From: Pantoea ananatis LMG 2665
Lineage (GTDB): Bacteria; Pseudomonadota; Gammaproteobacteria; Enterobacterales; Enterobacteriaceae
Assembly: GCF_000710035.2 (NCBI RefSeq)
Contig: NZ_JMJJ01000002.1
Coordinates: forward strand, 1 to 54,753
Length of the DNA stretch: 54,753 bases
Reading direction: 5' to 3'
How positions within the stretch are numbered: position 1 is the stretch's first letter; every line of letters begins with the position of its first letter. Below, piece after piece: positions 33,673-44,860 of the stretch. The position numbers and the translations under genes are program-made. The notes below the pieces were generated by a model. The model was not told the DNA's origin, did no database searches, and saw only the letters and a program-made list of their open reading frames with translations.

Positions 33673-34458
33673 ATGAAAAAAGTTCTGATGGCGGTCGCAG
33701 CAGCGGCAGTATTGATGGTGCAGGCGGGCAACGTGTTGGCCGATCAACTGCAGGATATCCAGAAACGCGGCGTGCTGCGGGTTGCGGTACCGCAGGATTT
33801 CCCGCCGTTTGGCTCAGTGGGAACCGATCTGCAACCCCAGGGCTATGACATCGACATGGCGAAGTATCTGGCTAAGCAGATGAAACTTAAGTTGCAGCTG
33901 GTGCCGGTGACCAGCGCGAACCGCGTACCTTACTTGCAAACGGACAAAGTTGACCTGGTGATCTCCAGCATGGGGAAAAACCCGGAACGCGAAAAGGTGA
34001 TCGACTTTAGCCGGGCCTATGCGCCGTTCTTCCTGGGCGTTTTCGGTCCTAAAGGCGATCATCTGAAAGATGCCGCAGCACTGAGCGGTAAATCTGTTGG
34101 CGTCACCCGCGGTGCGGTAGAGGACATGGTACTGAGTGAGGTAGCCCCTAAGGATGCGCAGGTGAAACGTTATGAAGATAACAACACCACCTTATCCGCT
34201 TACCTCTCCGGCCAGGTGCAGTACGTGGCAACGGGTAATCTTGTGGTCGCGGCCATTACGCGTCAGAACCCGGCAAAAGCCCCTGTTGCGCAATTTATGC
34301 TGAAAGACTCTCCGTGCTATATCGGATTGAAGAAAGACGAGCCGGCGCTGAAAGACAAAGTGAATACGCTGATCGAGCAGGGCATTAAAGACGGCACGCT
34401 GAATAAAATGTCCGAAGAGTGGCTGAAAGCGCCGCTGCCAGCCAACCTGGGCGCATAA
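33673..34458 (+). CDS. ABC transporter substrate-binding protein of the hpx locus
   Basis: This 261-residue periplasmic protein has a signal peptide ending VLADQLQ and the SBP_bac_3 fold (RGVLRVAVPQDFPPFGSV, LQPQGYDIDMAKYLAKQM, DLVISSMGKNPEREK). The ATG at 33673 gives a standard signal peptide. It is the first gene of an operon with two permeases, an ATPase and four ureide-pathway enzymes, so the ligand is probably a ureide or purine breakdown product such as allantoate. That ligand is inferred only from context. Confidence 0.85.
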   Translation: MKKVLMAVAAAAVLMVQAGNVLADQLQDIQKRGVLRVAVPQDFPPFGSVGTDLQPQGYDIDMAKYLAKQMKLKLQLVPVTSANRVPYLQTDKVDLVISSMGKNPEREKVIDFSRAYAPFFLGVFGPKGDHLKDAAALSGKSVGVTRGAVEDMVLSEVAPKDAQVKRYEDNNTTLSAYLSGQVQYVATGNLVVAAITRQNPAKAPVAQFMLKDSPCYIGLKKDEPALKDKVNTLIEQGIKDGTLNKMSEEWLKAPLPANLGA

Positions 34459-34468
34459 GGACGGAGCA

Positions 34469-35134
34469 ATGACCGGGCAACTTAATTTCCCTGCATTGTG
34501 GCCGTACTGGCCGGAGTTGCTCTCCGGCCTGTGGGTAACGATCCAGTTAACCGTGCTGGCAACGGTCGGGGGCGTCAGTATCGGTATCATCGGCGCGGCG
34601 CTGCGCAGTGGTAAACCCAGTTGGTTAAGCCGCCTGTGGGGCCTCTATGTTGAACTGATACGCAACACGCCGTTTGTGGTGCAGCTGTTCTTTATTGTGT
34701 TCGGCTTGCCGAACCTGGGGCTGAAACTCACGGCGGGTGAAGCCGCGCTGCTGGCCATGCTGGTTAACCTGGGGGCTTACAGTACGGAAATTATCCGTGC
34801 CGGTATTCAGGTCACGCCAAAAGGGCAGTGGGAAGCCGGTCGGGTTCTGGGGTTGACGCGCAGCCAGACGTTTTTACGCGTGGTTTTGCCGCCGTCGCTG
34901 CAGCGGATTTATCCGGCGCTGGTGAGCCAGTGCATCATTGTCATGCTGGGATCGTCGGTGGTTTCGCAGGTCTCCTACGAGGAACTGACCTTCGCCGCCA
35001 ACCTGATTCAGTCGCGCACCTTTTTGAGTTTTGAAGTCTACTCGGTGACCACGCTGATTTACCTGGCGTTGTCGATTGTGATGCGTCAGCTGCTGCTGGC
35101 GATTGGCCGCAAATGGCTGGGGGTGCAGGCATGA
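34469..35134 (+). CDS. ABC transporter permease (first, polar amino acid type)
   Basis: This 221-residue inner-membrane protein of the HisMQ type has about five membrane segments and the EAA loop GQWEAGRVLGLTRSQTFLRV. The N-terminal block LWPYWPELLSGLWVTIQLTV is typical. It starts ten bases after the binding-protein gene and overlaps the second permease by four bases (ATGA), so the two should form a heterodimer. Confidence 0.87.
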   Translation: MTGQLNFPALWPYWPELLSGLWVTIQLTVLATVGGVSIGIIGAALRSGKPSWLSRLWGLYVELIRNTPFVVQLFFIVFGLPNLGLKLTAGEAALLAMLVNLGAYSTEIIRAGIQVTPKGQWEAGRVLGLTRSQTFLRVVLPPSLQRIYPALVSQCIIVMLGSSVVSQVSYEELTFAANLIQSRTFLSFEVYSVTTLIYLALSIVMRQLLLAIGRKWLGVQA

Positions 35135-35790
35135 TGACAACCTTTACTGACTGGGACATCCTGCGCAATCTGCTGCTGGCGGCTCGCTGGACCATCGCGC
35201 TGTCGCTGGTGGCCTTTTTAGGCGGCACGCTGGTCACGCTGCCGCTGCTGTTTTTACGCCTGTTAAAGCGTAAATGGCTGACGCGCGTGATCCGTGCCTA
35301 TACCGAACTGTTCCAGGGCACGCCGCTGCTGATGCAGCTGTTTCTGGCTTTCTTTGGCGTCGGACTGTTCGGTATCGACGTCGCGCCCTGGACCGCCGCC
35401 TCGCTGGCGCTGACCTTTTATACCAGCGCGTTTCTGCTGGATATCTGGCATGGCAGTATTCAGGCCCTGCCCAAGGGCCAGTGGGAAGCATCACGCTGCC
35501 TCGGGCTTGATTTTGGTCAGACGCTGACGCGGGTCATCGCACCCCAGGCGATTCGCATTGCGATTGCCCCCACGGTGGGATTTGCGGTGCAGGTGATCAA
35601 AGGCACGGCGCTGGCATCCATTATCGGGTTCGTCGAGCTGACCAAGGCCGGCACCATTCTGAATAACGTGACCTATCAGCCCTTTAAAGTCTTTGGGCTG
35701 GTGGCACTGGGCTATTTCCTGCTGTGTTATCCGCTGTCGCGTTACAGCCAGTATCTGGAGAAAAAATTTAATGCCGCTCATCACCATTAA
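35131..35790 (+). CDS. ABC transporter permease (second, polar amino acid type)
   Basis: This 219-residue partner permease has the EAA loop GQWEASRCLGLDFGQTLTRV and membrane segments including LLAARWTIALSLVAFLGGTL. The ATG at 35131 overlaps the stop of the first permease; an earlier in-frame start lies within that gene. Its last 20 bases overlap the ATPase start, indicating translational coupling. Confidence 0.87.
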   Translation: MMTTFTDWDILRNLLLAARWTIALSLVAFLGGTLVTLPLLFLRLLKRKWLTRVIRAYTELFQGTPLLMQLFLAFFGVGLFGIDVAPWTAASLALTFYTSAFLLDIWHGSIQALPKGQWEASRCLGLDFGQTLTRVIAPQAIRIAIAPTVGFAVQVIKGTALASIIGFVELTKAGTILNNVTYQPFKVFGLVALGYFLLCYPLSRYSQYLEKKFNAAHHH

Positions 35791-36502
35791 TCAGGTGCAG
35801 AAGTATTACGGCACCAACCACGTTCTCAAAGGCGTGGATCTGGATATCGATATGGGAGAAGTGATCTCCATTATCGGGCGCAGCGGTTCAGGCAAAAGTA
35901 CGCTGTTGCGCTGCATGAACGGGCTGGAAGGCTATCAGGATGGCAGCATTAAACTCGGCGGTATGACGATTACCGACCGTGATTCCCAGGCGCGGGAAAT
36001 CAGCCGCTCAGTCGGCATGGTGTTTCAGAACTTCAATCTGTTCCCGCATATGACGGCGCTGGAAAACGTCATGCTGGCGCCGCGTCGGGTGCTGAAAAAA
36101 AGCCAGGCGGAGTGCCGCGAACTGGCGGCGCGCATGCTGGAAAAAGTGGGGCTGGGCGAGCGGCTGGATTATTACCCTTCCAGCCTGTCTGGTGGTCAGC
36201 AGCAGCGCGTTGCCATTGCCCGCGCGCTGGCGATGGAACCCCGCGTCTTACTGTGTGATGAGATTACCTCTGCACTGGATCCTGAGCTGGTCGGTGAAGT
36301 GCTAAAAGTGCTGGAACAGCTTGCCGCCGAGGGCATGACGTTGATTCTCGTCACCCATGAAATGAACTTCGCCCGCGACGTGGGCGATCGTGTGGTCTTT
36401 ATGCATCAGGGGCGCGTCTGGGAGCAGGGCGACAGTAAAACGCTGTTCGCTTCTCCACAGACGGCGGAGCTAAAGCAGTTTATTTCCTCTGTGCGTCTTT
36501 GA
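35771..36502 (+). CDS. ABC transporter ATP-binding protein of the hpx locus
   Basis: This 243-residue ATPase of the GlnQ/HisP type has Walker A GRSGSGKS, the Q-loop in MVFQNFNLF, signature LSGGQQQR, Walker B VLLCDE and the H-loop in VTHEMNF. Walker B is followed by ITSALDP where most relatives have PTSALDP, a small oddity. With the two permeases and binding protein it completes a separate importer, in contrast to the fused permease-ATPase at 20329. Confidence 0.9.
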   Translation: MPLITINQVQKYYGTNHVLKGVDLDIDMGEVISIIGRSGSGKSTLLRCMNGLEGYQDGSIKLGGMTITDRDSQAREISRSVGMVFQNFNLFPHMTALENVMLAPRRVLKKSQAECRELAARMLEKVGLGERLDYYPSSLSGGQQQRVAIARALAMEPRVLLCDEITSALDPELVGEVLKVLEQLAAEGMTLILVTHEMNFARDVGDRVVFMHQGRVWEQGDSKTLFASPQTAELKQFISSVRL

Positions 36503-36523
36503 GTGCTTAACAAGGAATTCACT

Positions 36524-37759
36524 ATGGATATCTCTCAATTTCCGCAAATTAATCCTCCTCAGCGTCTGTTAATGGGGCCTGGCCCTATCAATGCCGATCC
36601 GCGCGTGCTGCGTGCGATGTCGAGCCAGCTGCTCGGGCAATACGATCCGGCCATGACGCACTATATGAATGAGGTGATGGCGCTGTATCGTGGCGTGTTT
36701 CGCACGGAAAACCGCTGGACGTTACTGATTGACGGCACCTCACGCGCTGGTATTGAGGCAATTCTGCTGTCGGCGATTCGCCCCGGCGATAAAGTGCTGG
36801 TGCCGGTCTTTGGCCGTTTTGGTCATCTGCTGTGTGAAATTGCCCGCCGCTGCCGTGCCGATGTGCACACGATTGACGTGCCATGGGGCGAGGTCTTTAC
36901 GCCAGACCAGATTGAAGACGCCATCAAAAAAGTCAAACCGCGCCTGTTGCTGACCGTGCAGGGCGATACCTCGACCACCATGCTGCAGCCGCTGGCTGAG
37001 TTGGGTGCCATCTGCAAAAAATATGGCGTGCTGTTTTATACCGATGCGACGGCGTCGCTGGCGGGCAATGCGCTGGAAACCGATGCATGGGGACTGGATG
37101 CGGTCTCCGCGGGCATGCAGAAATGCCTGGGCGGCCCGTCCGGAACCTCCCCGATTACGTTGAGCGATGAGATGGCGGCGATAGTCCGCAAGCGCAAATG
37201 CGTGGAGCAGGGGATCCGCACCGACGCGCATCAGGATGGTGACGACGAGATGATCTACTCCAACTATTTCGATCTCGGCATGATCATGGACTACTGGGGC
37301 CCGGAACGGCTCAATCACCATACTGAAGCCACCAGCGCCCTGTTCGGCGCGCGTGAGTGTGCGCGTCTGATTCTGCAGGAAGGGCTGGACAACGGCATTG
37401 CCCGCCACCAGCTTCACGGCGAGGCGATGCTGAAAGGCATTCAGGGAATGGGGCTGGAAACCTTTGGCGATCTCAGTAACAAGATGAGCAATGTCCTGGG
37501 CGTGGTGATTCCCCAGGGCGTCAATGGCGATGAAGTGCGTAAGCTCATGCTGGAGGATTTTGGCATTGAGATCGGCACGTCCTTTGGCCCGCTGCATGGC
37601 AAAGTGTGGCGCATCGGCACCATGGGTTATAACGCGCGTAAAGACTGCGTGATGCAAACGCTGGCGGCGCTGGAAATGGTCCTGTCCCATGTCGGTTATC
37701 GTACGCCACAGGGGGCCGGTTCGCAGGCGGCATGGAACCACTATGGGAGCCATGCATGA
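36524..37759 (+). CDS. hpxJ: Ureidoglycine aminotransferase HpxJ
   Basis: This 411-residue class V PLP enzyme transfers the amino group of ureidoglycine to an oxo acid such as glyoxylate, giving oxalurate. Features are the N-terminal RLLMGPGPINADPRVL, LIDGTSRAGIEA, FYTDATASLAG with the PLP-binding Asp, and Lys200 in AGMQKCLGGPSG. Family relatives are serine-/alanine-glyoxylate aminotransferases, but adjacency to hpxK supports ureidoglycine. The ATG at 36524 follows AAGGA. Its stop overlaps hpxK by four bases. Confidence 0.9.
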   Translation: MDISQFPQINPPQRLLMGPGPINADPRVLRAMSSQLLGQYDPAMTHYMNEVMALYRGVFRTENRWTLLIDGTSRAGIEAILLSAIRPGDKVLVPVFGRFGHLLCEIARRCRADVHTIDVPWGEVFTPDQIEDAIKKVKPRLLLTVQGDTSTTMLQPLAELGAICKKYGVLFYTDATASLAGNALETDAWGLDAVSAGMQKCLGGPSGTSPITLSDEMAAIVRKRKCVEQGIRTDAHQDGDDEMIYSNYFDLGMIMDYWGPERLNHHTEATSALFGARECARLILQEGLDNGIARHQLHGEAMLKGIQGMGLETFGDLSNKMSNVLGVVIPQGVNGDEVRKLMLEDFGIEIGTSFGPLHGKVWRIGTMGYNARKDCVMQTLAALEMVLSHVGYRTPQGAGSQAAWNHYGSHA

Positions 37760-39009
37760 TGATGAATGCCAGCGAGGCTCAGATTGCCGCTCGGCGCGTG
37801 ATGGCGCGCTGTGACGCGCTGGCTGAGATCAGTGAAAGCGATCAGGGCCTGACACGGGTTTACCTGTCGCCAGAGCACCTGCGGGCCAATGCGCGCGTGG
37901 GCGAATGGATGCAGGCTGCCGGTATGACGGTCTGGCAGGATGAGGTGGGCAATATCTGCGGTCGCTATGAGGCCGCGCAGCCCGGCGCTCCCGCACTGTT
38001 ATTGGGTTCGCATCTGGACACGGTACGCAACGCCGGCCGCTATGACGGGATGCTGGGCGTGCTGAGCGCCATTGAAACCGTCCAGTGGCTGCACGATCGC
38101 CAGCGTCGATTGCCGCTGGCCATTGAAGTCATCGGCTTCGGGGATGAAGAGGGCACGCGCTTTGGCATCACGTTGCTGGGCAGTCGCGGCATTACCGGCA
38201 CCTGGCCTGACAGCTGGCCGACACATCCTGACGGCAACGGCATCACGGTTTCCCAGGCGATGAGCGACGTGGGGCTGGATGCCAGTCAGATCCAGCGTGC
38301 CGCGCGCAACGTCAGCGATATCGTGGCCTATCTGGAGCTGCACATTGAGCAGGGACCTTGCCTGGAGCAGGAAGATCTCGCGCTCGGGGTGGTCACGGCG
38401 ATCAACGGTGCCCGTCGCCTGAACTGCTGCTTTACGGGCGAGGCGGGCCATGCCGGTACGGTGCCGATGAAGCATCGTAAAGATGCCCTGGCGGCGGCGG
38501 CGGAATGGATGGTGTTTATTGAACACACGACGCGCGAACAGCCGGGGCAGTTAGTGGCAACGGTAGGCACGCTCAACTGCGCACCGGGCGCGGTCAACGT
38601 CATTCCGGGCGAGGTGAATCTGTCGCTGGATGTGCGCGGGCCCGAGGACGCACCGCTTGAAGCGCTGCTGTCCGCCTTGCTGACCCAGGCGGAAGCCATT
38701 GCGCTGCGTCGGGGATTAACCTTCGAATCTCATGAGTATTACCGCATTGCGGCGACGGCCTGCGATGCCGGATTGCAACAGGCGTTGAGCCACGCGGTTG
38801 AAACCGTACAGGGGCGCAGCCTGGCCCTGCCCAGTGGCGCAGGCCATGATGCTATCGCAATCGCAGAACGCTGGCCGGTAGGCATGCTGTTTGTGCGTAA
38901 CCATCGCGGTATCAGCCACCATCCGGCCGAATCGGTCAATGAAGCCGATGTCGCCCCGGCGGTTCAGGCCTATTTGCAGACGATATGTCACCTTGCGGAG
39001 CAGCATTAA
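37756..39009 (+). CDS. hpxK: Allantoate amidohydrolase HpxK
   Basis: This 417-residue M20-family enzyme hydrolyses allantoate to ureidoglycine, CO2 and ammonia, supplying HpxJ. Metal-site motifs are LGSHLDTVRNAGRYDGMLG (His, Asp), FGDEEGTRFG (Glu pair), LELHIEQGP (His) and a late RNHRGISHHPAESV (His). These are the hallmarks of the allantoate amidohydrolase/hydantoinase/carbamoylase branch. The start overlaps the hpxJ stop (ATGA). N-carbamoyl amino acid amidohydrolase is the family alternative, but context argues for allantoate. Confidence 0.9.
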   Translation: MMMNASEAQIAARRVMARCDALAEISESDQGLTRVYLSPEHLRANARVGEWMQAAGMTVWQDEVGNICGRYEAAQPGAPALLLGSHLDTVRNAGRYDGMLGVLSAIETVQWLHDRQRRLPLAIEVIGFGDEEGTRFGITLLGSRGITGTWPDSWPTHPDGNGITVSQAMSDVGLDASQIQRAARNVSDIVAYLELHIEQGPCLEQEDLALGVVTAINGARRLNCCFTGEAGHAGTVPMKHRKDALAAAAEWMVFIEHTTREQPGQLVATVGTLNCAPGAVNVIPGEVNLSLDVRGPEDAPLEALLSALLTQAEAIALRRGLTFESHEYYRIAATACDAGLQQALSHAVETVQGRSLALPSGAGHDAIAIAERWPVGMLFVRNHRGISHHPAESVNEADVAPAVQAYLQTICHLAEQH

Positions 39010-39010
39010 G

Positions 39011-39505
39011 ATGGATTTAGGCACCTTTAACCAGCTACCGCAAGCCGTCGCTCAGCTTGCGCTCTCGCACTGCGTCGCGATTCCTCGCTGGCAGCAGGCG
39101 CTGGTGGCGGCCCGCCCGTTTCACAGCGTTGAGGCCCTGCTGGCTGAGGCACAACGGCTGGCCCAGGCCTGGCAGGAAGACGATCTGAATCAGGCGCTTT
39201 CAGCTCATCCGCGCATCGGGGAAAAGGCACAGGGCGACGAGAAGGAAAAACGGTTATCACGCAGCGAACAAGCGGCCATGCAACAGGCAGACGATGCGTT
39301 ACAGCAGGCGATGGTGCAGGGCAACCAGGCTTATGAGGCGCGCTTTAACCGGGTCTTTTTGATCCGGGCGAAAGGGCGCAGCGCACAGAATATGCTTGAT
39401 GAACTTACACGGCGGCTGGACAACAGCCCGGAAAGCGAGCGCCAGGAATCTCTGGAACAACTGCGGGAAATCACCCTGCTGCGCCTTAAGGAGAGTTTTT
39501 CATGA
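39011..39505 (+). CDS. hpxQ: OHCU decarboxylase HpxQ
   Basis: This 164-residue protein decarboxylates 2-oxo-4-hydroxy-4-carboxy-5-ureidoimidazoline to S-allantoin. The catalytic His66 lies in LSAHPRIGEK, Glu86 in SRSEQ, and the C-terminal FLIRAKGRSAQNML is conserved. The ATG at 39011 comes one base after the hpxK stop and gives the usual family length. Its stop overlaps the next gene by four bases. Confidence 0.92.
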   Translation: MDLGTFNQLPQAVAQLALSHCVAIPRWQQALVAARPFHSVEALLAEAQRLAQAWQEDDLNQALSAHPRIGEKAQGDEKEKRLSRSEQAAMQQADDALQQAMVQGNQAYEARFNRVFLIRAKGRSAQNMLDELTRRLDNSPESERQESLEQLREITLLRLKESFS

Positions 39506-39837
39506 GCACTATCAGCACCCATATTCTGGATACCGCGCTGGGTAAACCCGCGCCAGGCGTAGCCATGTTGCTGGAACAGCACGGGGCACAAGGGTGGGTA
39601 ACCTGTGCCCGGGGCATCACGGATAACGATGGTCGCCTGAAGGATTTGACACCCGAGCCGCTTGCGCCGGGACAGTACCGCCTGACGGCCGCGATTGGCG
39701 AATACTTCCGCGCAGGCGGACGAGAAACATTGTACGTCAGTGCGCAAATTGATTTTGTGCTGACGGAAAGCGCCAGCCATTATCATCTGCCATTTTTAAT
39801 CTCGCCCTGGAGCTGGTCTACCTATCGCGGCAGTTAA
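39502..39837 (+). CDS. hpxT: 5-Hydroxyisourate hydrolase HpxT
   Basis: This 111-residue transthyretin-like protein hydrolyses 5-hydroxyisourate to OHCU. It has the N-terminal STHILDTALGKPAPGV block and the C-terminal signature YHLPFLISPWSWSTYRGS, including the terminal YRGS that marks hydrolases rather than transthyretins. No signal peptide is seen, so it is cytosolic. It ends the operon and is followed by a hairpin. Confidence 0.95.
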   Translation: MSTISTHILDTALGKPAPGVAMLLEQHGAQGWVTCARGITDNDGRLKDLTPEPLAPGQYRLTAAIGEYFRAGGRETLYVSAQIDFVLTESASHYHLPFLISPWSWSTYRGS

Positions 39838-39849
39838 CAGGTGCATCAG

Positions 39850-39871
39850 GCGCAGCGTTTTTCCGCTGCGC
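39850..39871 (+). terminator. Hairpin after hpxT
   Basis: GCGCAGCG (39850-39857) and CGCTGCGC (39864-39871) form a perfect 8-bp stem with loop TTTTTC. Only two T follow, so termination may be partial. Confidence 0.5.
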
Positions 39872-39925
39872 TTGAGAGCTATCGGCTATCAATACCTTCG
39901 GCCCATCCGACTATATTCCTGCTAA

Positions 39926-42172
<2,247 letters not shown>

Positions 42173-42180
42173 ACGCCTGA

Positions 42181-42213
42181 ATCGCCCCCGGCCTGGCCGG
42201 GGGCGATTTTATT
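42181..42213 (+). terminator. Terminator of katG
   Basis: ATCGCCCCCGGC and GCCGGGGGCGAT form a 12-bp perfect stem with loop CTG, followed by TTTATTC. It overlaps the last codons of the convergent yafV. Confidence 0.9.
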
Positions 42214-42982
42214 CTGCCAACGTAAAGCCATCCGCATCGCGCCATGCCGGAAACCGCTCGCGATAAGCCTGCAACTCGGCTAGCGACAGCGACGCCTCAA
42301 CCTGACCGGCTTTGAACGGCTCGCCCGCCGCCAGAATCTCCCCCTGCGGAGAAATAATTCGACTGTCCCCACTGTACTGATGCTGATTACCATCGCTGCC
42401 CACACGGTTGCAGCCTGCTACATATGCCTGATTTTCGATAGCGCGAGCCAGCAGCAGGGCCTGCCAGTGAAGGGCGCGCGCTGCAGGCCAGTTGGCGACA
42501 TACAGCGCCAGATCGTAGTCATTTTGATTGCGTGAGAACACCGGAAAGCGCAGGTCGTAACAGATTTGCGGCAGAATACGCCAGCCGCGCCACGGAATCA
42601 CCGTACGCGCCTTGCCCGCAATATAATGCTGCTGTTCATCGGCCATGCGAAACAGATGACGTTTGTCATACTGGTGCAGCGTGCCGTCCGGCTCAACCAG
42701 CAGAAAACGGTTTACGGTGCCCTCAGCGGTATGAACGGCGGCGCTGCCGCCCACCAGCGCATTGGTGCGCTTAGCATGGTGCTGTAACCATTCCACGACC
42801 TGCGCCTGCGGTAGCGCCGACTGGGCGGCCTCCATGGCAAAACCGGTGGTGAACATTTCGGGCAGAATAATGACATCCCGTTGCGTGAGGTCGGCTAAGA
42901 TCCGATCGAAATGGCGCAGGTTGGCCTCGCCATCCATCCACGTCAGTGGCTCCTGTAGCAGCGTTATCGCTAAAGTCGACAT
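42209..42982 (-). CDS. yafV: Omega-amidase YafV (nitrilase family)
   Basis: This 257-residue nitrilase-superfamily enzyme hydrolyses omega-amides of 2-oxo acids such as 2-oxoglutaramate. The Glu-Lys-Cys triad is in ILPEMFTTGFAM, YDKRHLFRM and ICYDLRFPVF. It matches E. coli YafV. The 13-base overlap with the upstream aminotransferase gene fits a joint role: a glutamine-using transaminase regenerating methionine makes 2-oxoglutaramate, which this enzyme removes. Confidence 0.94.
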   Translation of the reverse strand: MSTLAITLLQEPLTWMDGEANLRHFDRILADLTQRDVIILPEMFTTGFAMEAAQSALPQAQVVEWLQHHAKRTNALVGGSAAVHTAEGTVNRFLLVEPDGTLHQYDKRHLFRMADEQQHYIAGKARTVIPWRGWRILPQICYDLRFPVFSRNQNDYDLALYVANWPAARALHWQALLLARAIENQAYVAGCNRVGSDGNQHQYSGDSRIISPQGEILAAGEPFKAGQVEASLSLAELQAYRERFPAWRDADGFTLAE

Positions 42983-44130
42983 AACCGCTCCGCTGCCGCA
43001 TCAAGTGTGGCTTCCTGTTTTGCAAAGCACAGCCGAATCAGTTTGTGCGGGAAAGGCGCCTCGCAGAATACCGACAGCGGAATGGCGGCTACGCCCACTT
43101 CACGCGTCAGCCACTGGCAAAAACTGACATCGTCCAGGTCCGAAATGGCACTGTAGTCCGCCAGCAGGAAGTAGGTGCCTTCACAGGGCAACAGGTGAAA
43201 ACGACTGCTGCGCAAGGCCTGTATCAGTCGGTCACGGCGCGCGCGATAAAACTCGGGCAGTTCACGATAGTGTTCGGGATGCTGGCGCAGCATATCGGCA
43301 ATCGCCAGTTGCGCAGGCGTGTTGACTGAAAACGTCAGGTACTGATGGATCTTACGGATCTCGGCGCTAATGGCCGCCGGTGCCACGCAGTAACCGACTT
43401 TCCAGCCCGTCATATGAAAGGTTTTGCCAAAGGATGACACCGCCACCGCACGTTGACGCAGCTCAGGATGCGCCAGCACGCTGGCATGACCGTCCTGTGC
43501 AAAGCAGATGTGTTCATAGACTTCATCGCTCAGCACGTAGATTTCCCGGTCGGCGACAGCCTGCCATAACGCGGCATAGTCCGCGTGATGCCAGACGCTG
43601 GCCGAGGGATTATGCGGCGTGTTTAAGATGACCAGGCGGGTTTTGTCGCTTAGCAGCGCGGAGAACGCAGGCCAGTCAACCGTGAACAACGGTGGCTGCA
43701 AGGTGAGGCGTTTCAGTGTGCCGCCCGCCAGCTGTACCGCGGGCGCATAGCTGTCGTAACTGGGATCGAAACAGATGACCTCGTCACCGGGCCGCACCAG
43801 GGCGGTGATGGCGGCATACAGGGCTTCAGTAGCCCCTGCCGTCACGGTGATATCGCTGTTCACATCGGGCCGATAGCCATAGATCGCGGCGGTTTTATCC
43901 GCAATGGCTTCGCGAAGCGGCTGTGCGCCGGTCATGGGTGCGTACTGATTCGCGCCCTGACTGACGTGGTAAGCCAGCCTTTCCTGCAGGTAAGACGGAC
44001 CATCAAAATCCGGAAATCCCTGAGAAAGATTAATTGCATTATGCTGCTGTGCCAGCGTGCTCATTTGCGTGAATATGGTGGTGCCGAGTGCAGGCAGCTT
44101 GCTCTCGGGCGTCAGGTTGGACTGCGTCAT
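42970..44130 (-). CDS. mtnE: Methionine/glutamine transaminase (MtnE, YbdL-like)
   Basis: This 386-residue class I PLP aminotransferase is close to E. coli YbdL. The PLP lysine is in SSFGKTFHMTGWKVGY; LNTPHNPSA and YVLSDEVYEHI are conserved. In this neighbourhood it should convert 2-oxo-4-methylthiobutanoate to methionine, the last step of the salvage pathway. It is divergent from mtnB, and a MetJ operator lies in the gap. Kynurenine aminotransferase-like activity is possible for this family. Confidence 0.88.
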   Translation of the reverse strand: MTQSNLTPESKLPALGTTIFTQMSTLAQQHNAINLSQGFPDFDGPSYLQERLAYHVSQGANQYAPMTGAQPLREAIADKTAAIYGYRPDVNSDITVTAGATEALYAAITALVRPGDEVICFDPSYDSYAPAVQLAGGTLKRLTLQPPLFTVDWPAFSALLSDKTRLVILNTPHNPSASVWHHADYAALWQAVADREIYVLSDEVYEHICFAQDGHASVLAHPELRQRAVAVSSFGKTFHMTGWKVGYCVAPAAISAEIRKIHQYLTFSVNTPAQLAIADMLRQHPEHYRELPEFYRARRDRLIQALRSSRFHLLPCEGTYFLLADYSAISDLDDVSFCQWLTREVGVAAIPLSVFCEAPFPHKLIRLCFAKQEATLDAAAERLCRL

Positions 44131-44216
44131 GATTAGGTAGCCTTACGCGCAAAAACGGTAGCGGAAAAACCCTTAGTTGATGCCACTATAAACAGGATGC
44201 TAGTATTTGGCAATCA

Positions 44217-44232
44217 AGACGCTTAGACGGCT
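44217..44232. promoter_or_regulatory. MetJ operator (two met boxes) before mtnB
   Basis: AGACGCTT and AGACGGCT are adjacent 8-bp boxes matching the MetJ consensus AGACGTCT at six and seven positions. They end 13 bases before the mtnB ATG, so bound MetJ would block mtnBCD and perhaps the divergent mtnE-yafV. Confidence 0.75.
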
Positions 44233-44245
44233 AAAAGGAACGATG

Positions 44246-44860
44246 ATGTCCGATTCTTCTGCAGTAGATCAGCTGGTGCAAGCCTGTCACTGGATAGGCG
44301 CGAAGGGCTGGGCACCGGCCACCGGTGGCAATATGTCGGTGCGCCAGGATGCACATGTTTGCCTGCTGAGTGAGTCGGGCAAAGACAAAGGCAGCCTGAC
44401 GCGGGATGATTTTATTCAGGTCCACATTGCCACTAATCTGGCCCCCACGGGCCGTAAGCCTTCGGCAGAAACCGCGCTGCACACGCTGATTTACCGTCTG
44501 TTCCCGGAGGCGGGCGCGGTACTGCACACGCACACGGTCAATTCCACGGTGCTGTCGCGGGTCGAGCAGGGCGCCGCCGTGCTGCTCTACGGCTATGAGA
44601 TGCAAAAGTCGCTGAGCGGGCAAACGACCCACGATGCTACCGTGGCGATTCCCCTGTTCGACAACAGTCAGGATGTGGCGGCGCTGGCGTCAGAGATCGA
44701 GGATTATGCCGCCCGTTTTCCCCTGCGCTATGGCTTTCTGCTGCGCGGACACGGCCTGACCTGCTGGGGCAAAGATGTCGCTGAAGCCCGTCGTCATCTT
44801 GAAGGTCTGGAATTTTTATTTGAATGCGAGCGCCAACGTCGCCTGCTGGAGAAAGCATGA
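44246..44860 (+). CDS. mtnB: Methylthioribulose-1-phosphate dehydratase
   Basis: This 204-residue enzyme of the class II aldolase fold dehydrates 5-methylthioribulose 1-phosphate to the diketo phosphate. Markers are [24 protein letters not shown], and the zinc histidines in [21 protein letters not shown] is near the end. The second of two adjacent ATGs (44246) is six bases from AGGA and is preferred. The stop overlaps mtnC (ATGA), forming mtnBCD. Confidence 0.94.
   Translation: MSDSSAVDQLVQACHWIGAKGWAPATGGNMSVRQDAHVCLLSESGKDKGSLTRDDFIQVHIATNLAPTGRKPSAETALHTLIYRLFPEAGAVLHTHTVNSTVLSRVEQGAAVLLYGYEMQKSLSGQTTHDATVAIPLFDNSQDVAALASEIEDYAARFPLRYGFLLRGHGLTCWGKDVAEARRHLEGLEFLFECERQRRLLEKA

Noticed and set aside
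39875..39889. Possible OxyR half-operator before katG (AGAGCTATCGGCTAT)
   Set aside because: It matches ATAGNTNNNANCTAT with two mismatches but the required second half with proper spacing is poor; OxyR control remains only plausible.
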